DNA from: Candidatus Endomicrobiellum dinenymphae
Lineage (GTDB): Bacteria; Elusimicrobiota; Endomicrobiia; Endomicrobiales; Endomicrobiaceae
Assembly (NCBI GenBank): GCA_020328135.1
Contig: JAIXNA010000024.1
Coordinates: 3,791 to 9,667 of the forward strand
Direction of reading: 5' to 3'
Length of the DNA stretch: 5,877 nt
This document shows positions 1-5,756 of the stretch, in pieces. A program made the translations under genes and the position numbers. The first letter of the stretch is position 1. Each line of letters opens with the position of its first letter. The notes under the pieces are model-generated. The model ran no database searches, was not told the DNA's origin, and saw only the letters and a list, made by a program, of their open reading frames with translations.

Positions 1-701
1 CTAGGAATTTTCTTTAATTTATTTAAAACATTTCTTTTAACGAAATTTAAATCTTTATTTCTAAATTCATGAACAGCTCCTTTTAATGTTTTAGAGATTT
101 TCAAACTTATATTTTTTTCTTCCTCACTTAAATAAGAATTTCTACTTGAAAGCGCAAGACCGCTTCTTTCTCTTACTGTAGGGCAAGAGATAATTTTAGT
201 TCTAAAATTTAAATCTCTTGCCATTCTTTCTAAAATTTTGAGCTGTTGAAAATCTTTCATTCCAAAATATGCTCTATCTGGGTACGATATGTTAAACAAT
301 TTTGAAACTACAGTCGCAACGCCTTCAAAATGCGCGGGTCTAAACAATCCGCATAAAACATCCTGCATCTTTTGAACTTCTACAAAAGTCTTATGCTCTT
401 GTAAAAACATATCGTCCACCGATGGCATAAAAACATAATCAACATGATTTTTTCTGCAAATATCCAAGTCTTTTTTAATCGGACGTGGATATTTCAGATA
501 ATCTTCGTTAGCGCCAAACTGTATTGGATTTACAAAAATTGAAACTATGGTAATATCATCGTTTTTTTCTGATTTTGAAAGCAAAGAAATATGACCTTCG
601 TGTAAAGCTCCCATTGTAGGGACAAGACCTATCTCATCGCCGTCTTTAAGATGTTTTAAAGCAATTTTTTGCATCTGCAACGCATTTTTTATAACTTTCA
701 T
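1..701 (-). CDS. panC: Pantothenate synthetase (pantoate--beta-alanine ligase), 3' end cut by window edge
   Basis: PanC joins pantoate and beta-alanine with ATP through a pantoyl-adenylate, the last step of pantothenate synthesis in the cytoplasm. I translated the minus strand from the ATG at 701 and it stays open to the window edge: 233 codons of a family usually near 280 residues, so the C-terminal part lies outside. Visible family motifs are [10 protein letters not shown] (about residues 28-37, the HIGH-type nucleotide-binding loop), FVNPIQFG (56-63), [17 protein letters not shown] (116-132), FGMKDFQQL (146-154) and SGLALSSRN (180-188, the KMSKS-like loop). Two positions differ from the forms I remember: M rather than E/Q in FGxKD, and S rather than D before GLALSSRN. 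The catalytic K, D and QQ are kept, so I expect an active enzyme. The start ATG overlaps the panB stop as ATGA, which implies translational coupling. Confidence 0.97.
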   Translation of the reverse strand, partial: MKVIKNALQMQKIALKHLKDGDEIGLVPTMGALHEGHISLLSKSEKNDDITIVSIFVNPIQFGANEDYLKYPRPIKKDLDICRKNHVDYVFMPSVDDMFLQEHKTFVEVQKMQDVLCGLFRPAHFEGVATVVSKLFNISYPDRAYFGMKDFQQLKILERMARDLNFRTKIISCPTVRERSGLALSSRNSYLSEEEKNISLKISKTLKGAVHEFRNKDLNFVKRNVLNKLKKIP

Positions 702-1498
702 TTGTACGCGTTCTCTTCCATCGGGAATTTTCCCTCTTTTACTTCATCTATATAATTTTTTACGGCAGTTTTTATTGTTTCCCCGACATTTGCGTATTTT
801 TTAACAAACTTCGGCGTAAAATCCGTAAACATTCCAAGCATGTCGTCAACAACCAAAACCTGCCCATCACAATAACGTCCTGCGCCTATACCTATAGTTG
901 GTATTTTTAAACGTTCCGTAATTTCTTTTGCAAGCCGCTCTGGTATCGCTTCCAACACAATTGCAAACGCGCCGGCTTTTTCTAAAACGCCTGCATCAGA
1001 AATAAGTTTATTGCGAGATTCCTGAGTTCTTCCCTGAACCTTAAACCCTCCAAACTTATTTATAGCCTGAGGCGTTAAACCTAAATGACCTACAACAGGA
1101 ATTTTTGCATCAACAATTGCTTTAACCTGTTTTATAATTTCAATCCCGCCCTCAATTTTAACAGCTTCGGCTCCGCCATCTTTTACAATTCTTGCGGCAT
1201 TTTTTACGGCATCTTCTACGCTTATTTCATAAGACATAAACGGCATATCCGTAACAAGCAACGCGCCATCATTTCCTCTTTTTACGGCCTTTGTGTGATA
1301 TATCATATCTTCCACCGTAACCGGAAGGGTATTTTCGTAGCCAAGTTTGACATTGCCGAGAGAATCTCCGACAAGCAACATATCAATGCCTTGCGAGGAA
1401 ATAAGTTTTGACATAACATAATCGTAGCAAGTGAGCACTGTCGTTTTTTCGCTTGCCTGTTTTTTATCTAAAATCGTAGTAACAGTTTTTTTATTCAT
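698..1498 (-). CDS. panB: 3-methyl-2-oxobutanoate hydroxymethyltransferase (ketopantoate hydroxymethyltransferase)
   Basis: PanB transfers a hydroxymethyl group from 5,10-methylene-tetrahydrofolate to 3-methyl-2-oxobutanoate, giving ketopantoate, the first committed step to pantothenate and CoA. The protein is a full-length TIM barrel of 266 residues (E. coli PanB has 264). Metal ligands are visible as D45 (VGDSLG), D84 (TDMPFMSY) and E116 (VKIEGG), and the likely catalytic glutamate is E183 (VLEAIPER). Also seen are [23 protein letters not shown] and [11 protein letters not shown], with VVDDMLGMF close behind. I chose the ATG at 1498 over the in-frame ATG at 1522. It gives the family's usual N-terminus, and a weak GGA lies 8 nt upstream, whereas the longer form adds MRLLWNIK encoded by the inserted spacer. 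The stop overlaps the panC start by 4 nt. The gene needs folate as cofactor source, which fits its neighbour folK. Confidence 0.97.
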   Translation of the reverse strand: MNKKTVTTILDKKQASEKTTVLTCYDYVMSKLISSQGIDMLLVGDSLGNVKLGYENTLPVTVEDMIYHTKAVKRGNDGALLVTDMPFMSYEISVEDAVKNAARIVKDGGAEAVKIEGGIEIIKQVKAIVDAKIPVVGHLGLTPQAINKFGGFKVQGRTQESRNKLISDAGVLEKAGAFAIVLEAIPERLAKEITERLKIPTIGIGAGRYCDGQVLVVDDMLGMFTDFTPKFVKKYANVGETIKTAVKNYIDEVKEGKFPMEENAYK

Positions 1499-1509
1499 TT
1501 TTATATTCC
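1499..1509. repeat. 11-bp direct repeat, panB-side copy (possible target duplication)
   Basis: ttttatattcc lies directly against the panB start codon; on the gene strand it reads ggaatataaaa followed by ATG. It is identical to 1804-1814 beside the folK stop. On the coding strand it supplies the weak GGA that may act as the panB ribosome-binding site. Confidence 0.6.
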
Positions 1510-1517
1510 ACAGTAAG

Positions 1518-1532
1518 CGCATGAAAGATATA
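1518..1532. repeat. Imperfect subterminal inverted repeat, left arm
   Basis: cgcatgaaagatata matches the reverse complement of 1784-1798 (cgtatgaaaaatatt) at 12 of 15 positions. It starts 8 bp inside the flanking direct repeat, while the right arm ends 5 bp inside its own. This is suggestive of transposon-like ends, but the length is short and the content AT-rich, so chance is possible. Confidence 0.35.
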
Positions 1533-1550
1533 TGTCAGTTGGTCACAGTT

Positions 1551-1613
1551 GTTCTCTTGCCATTTTGCCTTTTCTCACTTCCACTACCTTTTTTTCCATC
1601 TTCCCTTGCGGGA
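1551..1613. repeat. Dispersed intergenic module, copy A (upstream of panB)
   Basis: Read on the plus strand this begins gttctcttgcc, continues through tttctc and a run of T, then ccatct and a short cttg-containing hairpin-like end. The same series of blocks, in the same order and orientation, appears at 4666-4728 upstream of hsdR, with roughly three quarters of positions alike by eye. On the gene strand it is a purine-rich tract ending about 50 nt before the panB ATG. It also contains a tiny reading frame at 1543-1599, beginning MEKK, that I do not call as a gene. Confidence 0.5.
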
Positions 1614-1690
1614 TTCGCAGCGCGACGAATAAGGAGCGCAAATATTGCGGCGAGAGCAAGATACGAACGCGCCGGGAAGCAGCGAGGTTA
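1590..1690. other. GC-rich island inside the folK-panB spacer
   Basis: I counted 56 G+C in the first 100 bases after the T-run, clearly above the AT-rich genes on both sides. It contains a short hairpin, cgcaa-ata-ttgcg (1637-1649 with its loop), and several gcg/cgc pairs. No tRNA cloverleaf, known RNA or protein family was recognised. Reading frames cross it on both strands, but the translations look like low-complexity arginine/alanine or leucine/serine strings without a family signature. It may be foreign material or the core of the inserted element. Confidence 0.45.
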
Positions 1691-1783
1691 TAGACTTCGA
1701 CTACTTGGGTAGGGCAAAGGGTTGGAAACAAAACCTATAAACGACAAGCATTTTTATAGCAGAAAGACTATCTCTCATCGTAA

Positions 1784-1798
1784 AATATTTTTCATACG
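1784..1798. repeat. Imperfect subterminal inverted repeat, right arm
   Basis: Partner of 1518-1532. The arm lies just inside the folK-side copy of the 11-bp direct repeat, in very AT-rich sequence that shows no clear promoter or terminator. Confidence 0.35.
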
Positions 1799-1803
1799 TT
1801 TTG

Positions 1804-1814
1804 TTTTATATTCC
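1804..1814. repeat. 11-bp direct repeat, folK-side copy
   Basis: Exact copy of 1499-1509, placed 6 bp after the folK stop codon in the direction of transcription. Together the two copies would be the target-site duplication of the spacer insertion. Confidence 0.6.
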
Positions 1815-1820
1815 GTTTGG

Positions 1821-2318
1821 TTACACTCGCATGATTTTAACATTTTGATTTTTAAGTATCAATGATTTGCTACATAAAATATCTATTATTTTACGTTTTA
1901 AACCGGGATGTATAAAATTGATGGCTATTTCGCTCAACGGCGCTAAAACAAAAAGTCTATTTTGTATTTCTTTATGCGGAATAATTAGATTAGAATTATT
2001 AATATTTTTTTTACCAAAAAACAGTATATCTATATCGATTATGCGAGGCCCCCATTTTACTGTCTTTACACGTCCTAAAATATGTTCCGACTGTTTTATT
2101 AATGAAAGCAAATCGTTTGGACTCAAATCCGTTTGCGCTTTAATTACAATATTATAAAAACCTCTTTGTTTAGGACCTATTGGAGATGTTGCGTAAAAAG
2201 AGGATATCTTCTTAACGTTTACAAACAAACTACTTTGCAATAAAGATAAAGCGGAAATAATATTTTCCGCTCTGTCTCCAACATTTGATCCTAAACCCAA
2301 ATATATTGTGTTTTTCAT
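1821..2318 (-). CDS. folK: 2-amino-4-hydroxy-6-hydroxymethyldihydropteridine diphosphokinase (HPPK)
   Basis: FolK transfers a diphosphate from ATP to 6-hydroxymethyl-7,8-dihydropterin, giving the substrate of dihydropteroate synthase in folate synthesis. The 165-residue protein is a complete single-domain HPPK (E. coli form about 159). Motifs in order are LGLGSNVGDR (7-16), SSFYATSPIGP (39-49), a helix ending in E78, GRVKTVKWGPRIIDIDIL (82-99) and IIPHKEIQNRLFVLAPL from residue 112. W89, R92, the metal-binding D95 and D97, and H115 fall at the E. coli positions. The start lies 15 nt after the hsdR stop, with no clear Shine-Dalgarno (tagtcgttccatata precedes ATG), so translation may depend on ribosomes finishing hsdR. 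In E. coli folK is directly upstream of panB-panC; here the same order holds, but a 322-bp spacer intervenes. Confidence 0.96.
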   Translation of the reverse strand: MKNTIYLGLGSNVGDRAENIISALSLLQSSLFVNVKKISSFYATSPIGPKQRGFYNIVIKAQTDLSPNDLLSLIKQSEHILGRVKTVKWGPRIIDIDILFFGKKNINNSNLIIPHKEIQNRLFVLAPLSEIAINFIHPGLKRKIIDILCSKSLILKNQNVKIMRV

Positions 2319-2333
2319 TATATGGAACGACTA

Positions 2334-4637
2334 TTAATACAAATATTTTTGAAAAGATATAAAAGTTTCTCTAATTTGTTCGATATTGCCTAATTCTCCA
2401 ATACCGTCTTCAATAGTTTTATATTTCAGTTTTATAAGTTCCGGTAACTTTTCTCGATCTAATTCTTCAATGCCTGTTTCTATGTATTTATCCAAAACAA
2501 AATCTAAGAAAACTTTTTGCTTATATTCAAAGTCTTCGACTTTAGATATTTTTTCTTTTGCTCTTTTAGCCCGGACTGCTCTTGTCAAAGGTCTAATATT
2601 ATATGCAAGATATTCTAAAGCGTCAAACAGATCACTATTTTGAGTATTTGTAAGTTGTTGTAAAACTTCAAGTTCTTTATGTCCATATCCCGCTTGCTCA
2701 AGTTTCTCTAAAAATTTTTTGCGAGTATCCGGTCTTAACCAAATATCTCTTAACTCTTGTTCACTCGTAAAAAGCTCGGGCAATTTACCGAACAATTTAC
2801 ATAAAAATTGTTCGGCGGATATAAAAGTTCCTCTTGCCTCCCAAAACGACGTTTGCGCCATATACTGAATTTCTCTTTCTTTCCCTTCCGCTAATTTTAT
2901 TTTAACTTTCTGTTTTTCAGACTGTTCAAGCGGGGTCTCTTTTTCTATAATATCAGACTGTTTAACGCTTTTTATCTGTTTTTTAGGGGATTCATCAATG
3001 TCTATAACGTTTATAGGTTCGCCGTCCCATTGAGGATCTAAAAAGTTTTTATAAGCGTCGACAAAATCGTATATTGTAAAATATTCTTTACCATCAAAGA
3101 GTCTTGTTCCTCTGCCAATTATTTGTTTAAATTCAATCATAGAGTTCACGGAGCGCAAAAGCGCAATAGTTCTAACATTTCTCGCATCAACTCCTGTAGA
3201 AAGTTTTTTAGAAGTCGTTAAAATAGTAGGGACTGTTTTATCGTTATCTTGAAAATCTCTTAAATGCTGATTGCCTATTTCACCGTCGTTTGCAGTTACT
3301 CTTACGCAATAATCGGGGGTTTTACTAGTTTTAATTTGATTTATTAAATCTCTAAGCAAAGCCGCATGTTCTTGATTTGCGCCAAAAACAAGCGTTTTTT
3401 CTTTTTGATCTATTTCATTCATAAAAATTTCAACATACTTTTTTTCTCTCTCTTCAATTTCAATATCTCGATGGAATTCTTCTCTTACATACTCATGGTT
3501 TTTTTTAACTTCTCCTTCAATAACGTCGTCGTCATCAGCATAAATATAGGAATCCAAAGTTGTTTGAATACGCCGAACTTTAAAAGGCGTTAAAAACCCG
3601 TCGTTTATACCCTCTTTAAGAGAATAAGTATATACGGGCTCGCCAAAATATTTATACGTATCCGCGTTTTTATCGCGTTTTGGCGTAGCCGTCATTCCAA
3701 GATGTATTGCCGGTGAAAAATAATCTAAAATAGCACGCCAACGACTCTCATCGTTTGCTCCGCCCCTGTGACATTCGTCAATTATAATAAAATCAAAATA
3801 ATCTTTTGGATACTGACCAAAATGAGGGACATTGTCCGCGCCACTCATAAAAGTTTGAAAAATTGTAAAAAAAATACTGCCGTTTGTGGGGACTTTACCT
3901 GTCTTTTTTATTTCTTCAGACTTAATACGTTTTAAAGCATCTTCAGAAAAATCCGAAAAAGTATTAAACGCTTGATCCGCCAAAATATTTCTATCTGCTA
4001 AAAACAATATTCGCGGCAACCTTACGCCGTCTTTATTTATATTCCAACGCGTTTTAAAAAGTTTCCACACAATTTGAAACGCTATATAAGTCTTACCCGT
4101 TCCTGTGGCTAAAGTTAATAAAATGCGATTCTTATTTTCAGCGACGCCTTGCATAACTTTATTTACGGCTATTTCTTGATAATAACGTACAAATCTTGAA
4201 CCGCCTTTGTTTTCAAAAGGAACAGAATTAAATTTATCGCGCCATTCATTTCGCTTAGCAAAAATATTATTATAAAGCTCATCGGGAGAAGGAAATTTGT
4301 CTATTTTTTTCTCTTCACCGGTTTCCGTATCAATATAATAAATTTCCATGCCGTTACTTGCCAAAGCGTAACGAATATTTAATTTTTTAGCATACAGCTT
4401 AGATTGAGCAACGCCTTCTCTCACAGACAAAGACAATTTCTTGGCTTCAATAACGGCAAGTTTCACATTTTTATAAGAGAGAACATAATCTGCTTTAAGC
4501 CCTTGAGAAGAACGTATGCCGACTTTAGATTCAGTTATAAGAAACTCGCGAAAAATTTTACAATTATTTTCCGCGGTCCAGCCGCTGTCCTTCAATTTAG
4601 TATCTATAAGTTCAGCCTTAGTTTCCGCTTCGTTCAT
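2334..4637 (-). CDS. hsdR: Type I restriction-modification system endonuclease/translocase subunit (HsdR, EcoEI-like)
   Basis: HsdR with HsdM and HsdS forms the restriction complex that binds an unmodified site, pumps DNA using ATP and cuts at a distance. The 767-residue protein is intact. An N-terminal nuclease domain carries the PD-(D/E)xK residues D50 and E64-A-K66 and the QxxxY motif Q78-Y82. The SF2 helicase motor follows: Walker A ATGTGKT (177-183), DECH (287-290), TAT (316-318), STGVDA (480-485) and QIIGRGTR (505-512). After a charged linker (about 540-600) the region to the end resembles the EcoEI-type C-terminal domain that contacts the methylase. The length is near that of EcoEI HsdR (about 800) and well below the EcoKI type (over 1100). 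A good Shine-Dalgarno (GAGAGGA) precedes the ATG. The gene ends in tandem stops TAA TAG, 15 nt before folK. Confidence 0.97.
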   Translation of the reverse strand: MNEAETKAELIDTKLKDSGWTAENNCKIFREFLITESKVGIRSSQGLKADYVLSYKNVKLAVIEAKKLSLSVREGVAQSKLYAKKLNIRYALASNGMEIYYIDTETGEEKKIDKFPSPDELYNNIFAKRNEWRDKFNSVPFENKGGSRFVRYYQEIAVNKVMQGVAENKNRILLTLATGTGKTYIAFQIVWKLFKTRWNINKDGVRLPRILFLADRNILADQAFNTFSDFSEDALKRIKSEEIKKTGKVPTNGSIFFTIFQTFMSGADNVPHFGQYPKDYFDFIIIDECHRGGANDESRWRAILDYFSPAIHLGMTATPKRDKNADTYKYFGEPVYTYSLKEGINDGFLTPFKVRRIQTTLDSYIYADDDDVIEGEVKKNHEYVREEFHRDIEIEEREKKYVEIFMNEIDQKEKTLVFGANQEHAALLRDLINQIKTSKTPDYCVRVTANDGEIGNQHLRDFQDNDKTVPTILTTSKKLSTGVDARNVRTIALLRSVNSMIEFKQIIGRGTRLFDGKEYFTIYDFVDAYKNFLDPQWDGEPINVIDIDESPKKQIKSVKQSDIIEKETPLEQSEKQKVKIKLAEGKEREIQYMAQTSFWEARGTFISAEQFLCKLFGKLPELFTSEQELRDIWLRPDTRKKFLEKLEQAGYGHKELEVLQQLTNTQNSDLFDALEYLAYNIRPLTRAVRAKRAKEKISKVEDFEYKQKVFLDFVLDKYIETGIEELDREKLPELIKLKYKTIEDGIGELGNIEQIRETFISFQKYLY

Positions 4638-4640
4638 GGT

Positions 4641-4647
4641 TCCTCTC
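4641..4647 (-). promoter_or_regulatory. Ribosome binding site of hsdR
   Basis: On the minus strand GAGAGGA is followed by a 3-nt gap (acc) and the ATG at 4637. It is the clearest Shine-Dalgarno in the window and fixes the hsdR start. By contrast folK and panB have none or a weak one. Confidence 0.7.
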
Positions 4648-4665
4648 TAAAATAATTTGTTCTTT

Positions 4666-4728
4666 GTTCTCGCCGTTACACTTTCTCTCTTCACCCTTGT
4701 CTTTTTTTTCCATCTCCACTTGAAGGAG
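4666..4728. repeat. Dispersed intergenic module, copy B (upstream of hsdR)
   Basis: Diverged second copy of the module at 1551-1613: gttctcgcc, tttctc, a run of eight T, ccatct and an acttgaagga end. On the gene strand it lies about 30 to 90 nt upstream of the hsdR ATG, much like copy A relative to panB. It contains a small reading frame (4618-4713, 31 codons starting MEKK) that overlaps the hsdR start by 20 nt. I do not call it a gene, because its only similarity is to the equivalent short frame in copy A. Confidence 0.5.
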
Positions 4729-4836
4729 AGAGTAGATCGAGGGTTTGGATGGGTGATTTGCATGTTAAACATAAACCCCTAACCTCCTTTTCAAGACTGC
4801 GTCTTTCAAAGTCCCTTCCCATCAAGGGTAAAGGGA
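4708..4836. repeat. Palindromic REP/MITE-like composite intergenic repeat
   Basis: The spacer between hsdS and hsdR is built of inverted pieces. There is a small hairpin at one end (tctcc-acttgaa-ggaga, 4713-4729). A gagggtttggatgggtga block near 4739 faces a roughly complementary taaacccctaacctcc near 4772-4787. A short palindrome aagac-tgc-gtctt lies at 4793-4805, and a strong hairpin closes the far end (4812-4836). The 'ccctt-atcaa-aaggg' and 'ggtttggatgggtga' style resembles palindromic intergenic repeats found many times in some bacterial genomes. That resemblance is from memory; no second full copy is in this window. No promoter for hsdR was recognised here. Confidence 0.5.
4812..4836 (-). 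other. Hairpin directly after the hsdS stop
   Basis: On the plus strand, tcccttccc-atcaa-ggg-ta-aaggga forms a 9-bp stem with a 2-nt bulge and a 5-nt loop, ending one base from the hsdS stop codon. On the transcribed strand no T-run follows it (gactttgaaag), so it is not a standard intrinsic terminator. It more likely belongs to the palindromic repeat, or protects or separates the hsdS and hsdR parts of the message. Confidence 0.55.
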
Positions 4837-4942
4837 ACTAATAGCAAAATGCTTGTTTAAGCGCGGATTGCTTTAGTTCCGCTAAATCATTTATTTTCTT
4901 TTGATAAATTACTTCTAATTCTTTTGTTCTTAATGATAATTC

Positions 4943-4961
4943 ATCGAGTTTTGAAACTATT
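4943..4961. repeat. 19-bp direct repeat in hsdS, second conserved helix
   Basis: atcgagttttgaaactatt is identical to 5501-5519. Both encode IVSKLD in the conserved helices after TRD2 and TRD1. The offset is 558 bp, exactly 186 codons, so recombination between copies would remove one TRD in frame. Confidence 0.9.
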
Positions 4962-5500
4962 CTCTTTTGTTCATCCCTCGATGGTACTAAAACCAAAATA
5001 TCTTCTATTTGTTTTTTATTTATAGAAGCAAATACAGCTCCAGCAGAGCCTTTTATTTTATCTTGAATACTTATCAAAAATAAAAACAAATAATCATTAG
5101 AAAACTCTTTTTCATTTATTGGACGTATAGCAGCCAATCCTCTGCCAATACATATTTTTTCCGTAGCAAAATTTATTGGTCCCACAGGGGCGCGTACAGA
5201 CATGAGAATATCGCCTTTTTTGGCTTCTCTTGTAATTTCAGTCGTCCAAACTGTCGGACACCCTATATATTTATCTGTAAATTCTTTTTTTCCTTGATAA
5301 AATGGCAACCCCTTGCCATTGTTATTGTAATATTTCCCATCCGGAGATTGTCCAGCGATTACATCGCAAACATCTCCAAGTTTTTTCATTTCCCACTTAT
5401 TTCTAAACGTTTCGTTCAAAACGCTGTTGAATATATCTTTTGAGTTCTGAAGATTTCTTCTTGCTATGTCTTCAAGTTTCTTTGTATTTTCAAACAGTTT

Positions 5501-5519
5501 ATCGAGTTTTGAAACTATT
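5501..5519. repeat. 19-bp direct repeat in hsdS, first conserved helix
   Basis: Partner of 4943-4961. The identity at DNA level is longer than the six shared residues require, which suggests recent duplication or gene conversion between the two halves of hsdS. Confidence 0.9.
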
Positions 5520-5586
5520 TTTTGCTGTTCGGAAACAGTCGGAACAGGTATCACAAATTCGGATAATTGAGAAAATCTTAAATTAT

Positions 5587-5659
5587 TTATATTAACTCCA
5601 TCAGTTAGCGTTTGAATAAAGGATTTATAACTTTCCATTGTAAGAATATAAAATAAAAA
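5587..5659. repeat. 73-bp perfect inverted repeat, arm inside hsdS
   Basis: Base by base this arm is the exact reverse complement of 5805-5877. It encodes FLFYILTMESYKSFIQTL and the next few residues of HsdS on the minus strand. The arm ends at AAAAA (5655-5659), pairing with TTTTT at 5805-5809; beyond that the sequences differ. The other end of the match is limited only by the window edge, so the repeat may be longer. Confidence 0.98.
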
Positions 5660-5756
5660 TTTAGAGAGCATTTGTTTAGCAGGAATTATTTGACCCATAA
5701 ATCCGCCAAAAGCATAATCATATTCCTTATCAATTAAAGCAATTTTACCTAAATGA

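Larger units (their letters stand above)
1510..1803. mobile_element. Putative small non-coding insertion (MITE-like) between folK and panB
   Basis: This 294-bp stretch separates folK from panB and holds no recognisable gene. It is bounded by an exact 11-bp direct repeat (ttttatattcc at 1499-1509 and 1804-1814). Near its ends are imperfect inverted repeats (1518-1532 and 1784-1798, 12 of 15 positions pairing). Its middle is GC-rich in an AT-rich neighbourhood. Deleting the element plus one repeat copy would place the folK stop 17 nt before the panB ATG, with GGA-atataaaa directly in front of it, which is a normal operon junction. The insertion reading is inference: the 11-mer is AT-rich and the inverted repeats are not at the exact ends. 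It carries no transposase, so any movement would need one supplied in trans. It could also be an ordinary diverged intergenic repeat. Confidence 0.5.

Noticed and set aside
1085..1411. Plus-strand frames inside panB, folK and hsdR
   Set aside because: They are antisense to strongly conserved enzymes; the phenylalanine/isoleucine/asparagine-rich translations are typical of AT-rich shadows.
1590..1690. tRNA or CRISPR array in the GC-rich spacer
   Set aside because: There is no cloverleaf with a TTCRA arm and CCA-side acceptor, and no regularly spaced repeats.
1543..1731. 62-codon frame across the GC-rich spacer, and overlapping plus-strand frames
   Set aside because: The translations are low-complexity (arginine/alanine or leucine/serine rich), have no family signature, and arise where GC-rich sequence has few stops. 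The last 18 codons (MEKK...) overlap a repeat module instead.
1740..1820. Promoter for panB (TATAAA-like boxes on the minus strand)
   Set aside because: Candidate -35 elements are poor and spaced 19-20 nt from the -10; such boxes are expected by chance in sequence this AT-rich.
4618..4713. 31-codon frame MEKKDKGEERK... overlapping the hsdR start
   Set aside because: GGAG is immediately adjacent to its ATG, which is too close for a normal ribosome site, and the only similarity is to the equivalent frame in the other repeat copy. It may be a leader, but I cannot support it as a gene.
4812..4836. Rho-independent terminator after hsdS
   Set aside because: A good stem, but no run of T follows on the transcribed strand, and hsdR follows in the same direction.
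4838..5698. HsdS starting at the internal ATG at 5698
   Set aside because: Conserved TRD1 sequence (ILICTASGSKNHLGK) continues in frame upstream of that ATG, so it is an internal methionine of a truncated gene.
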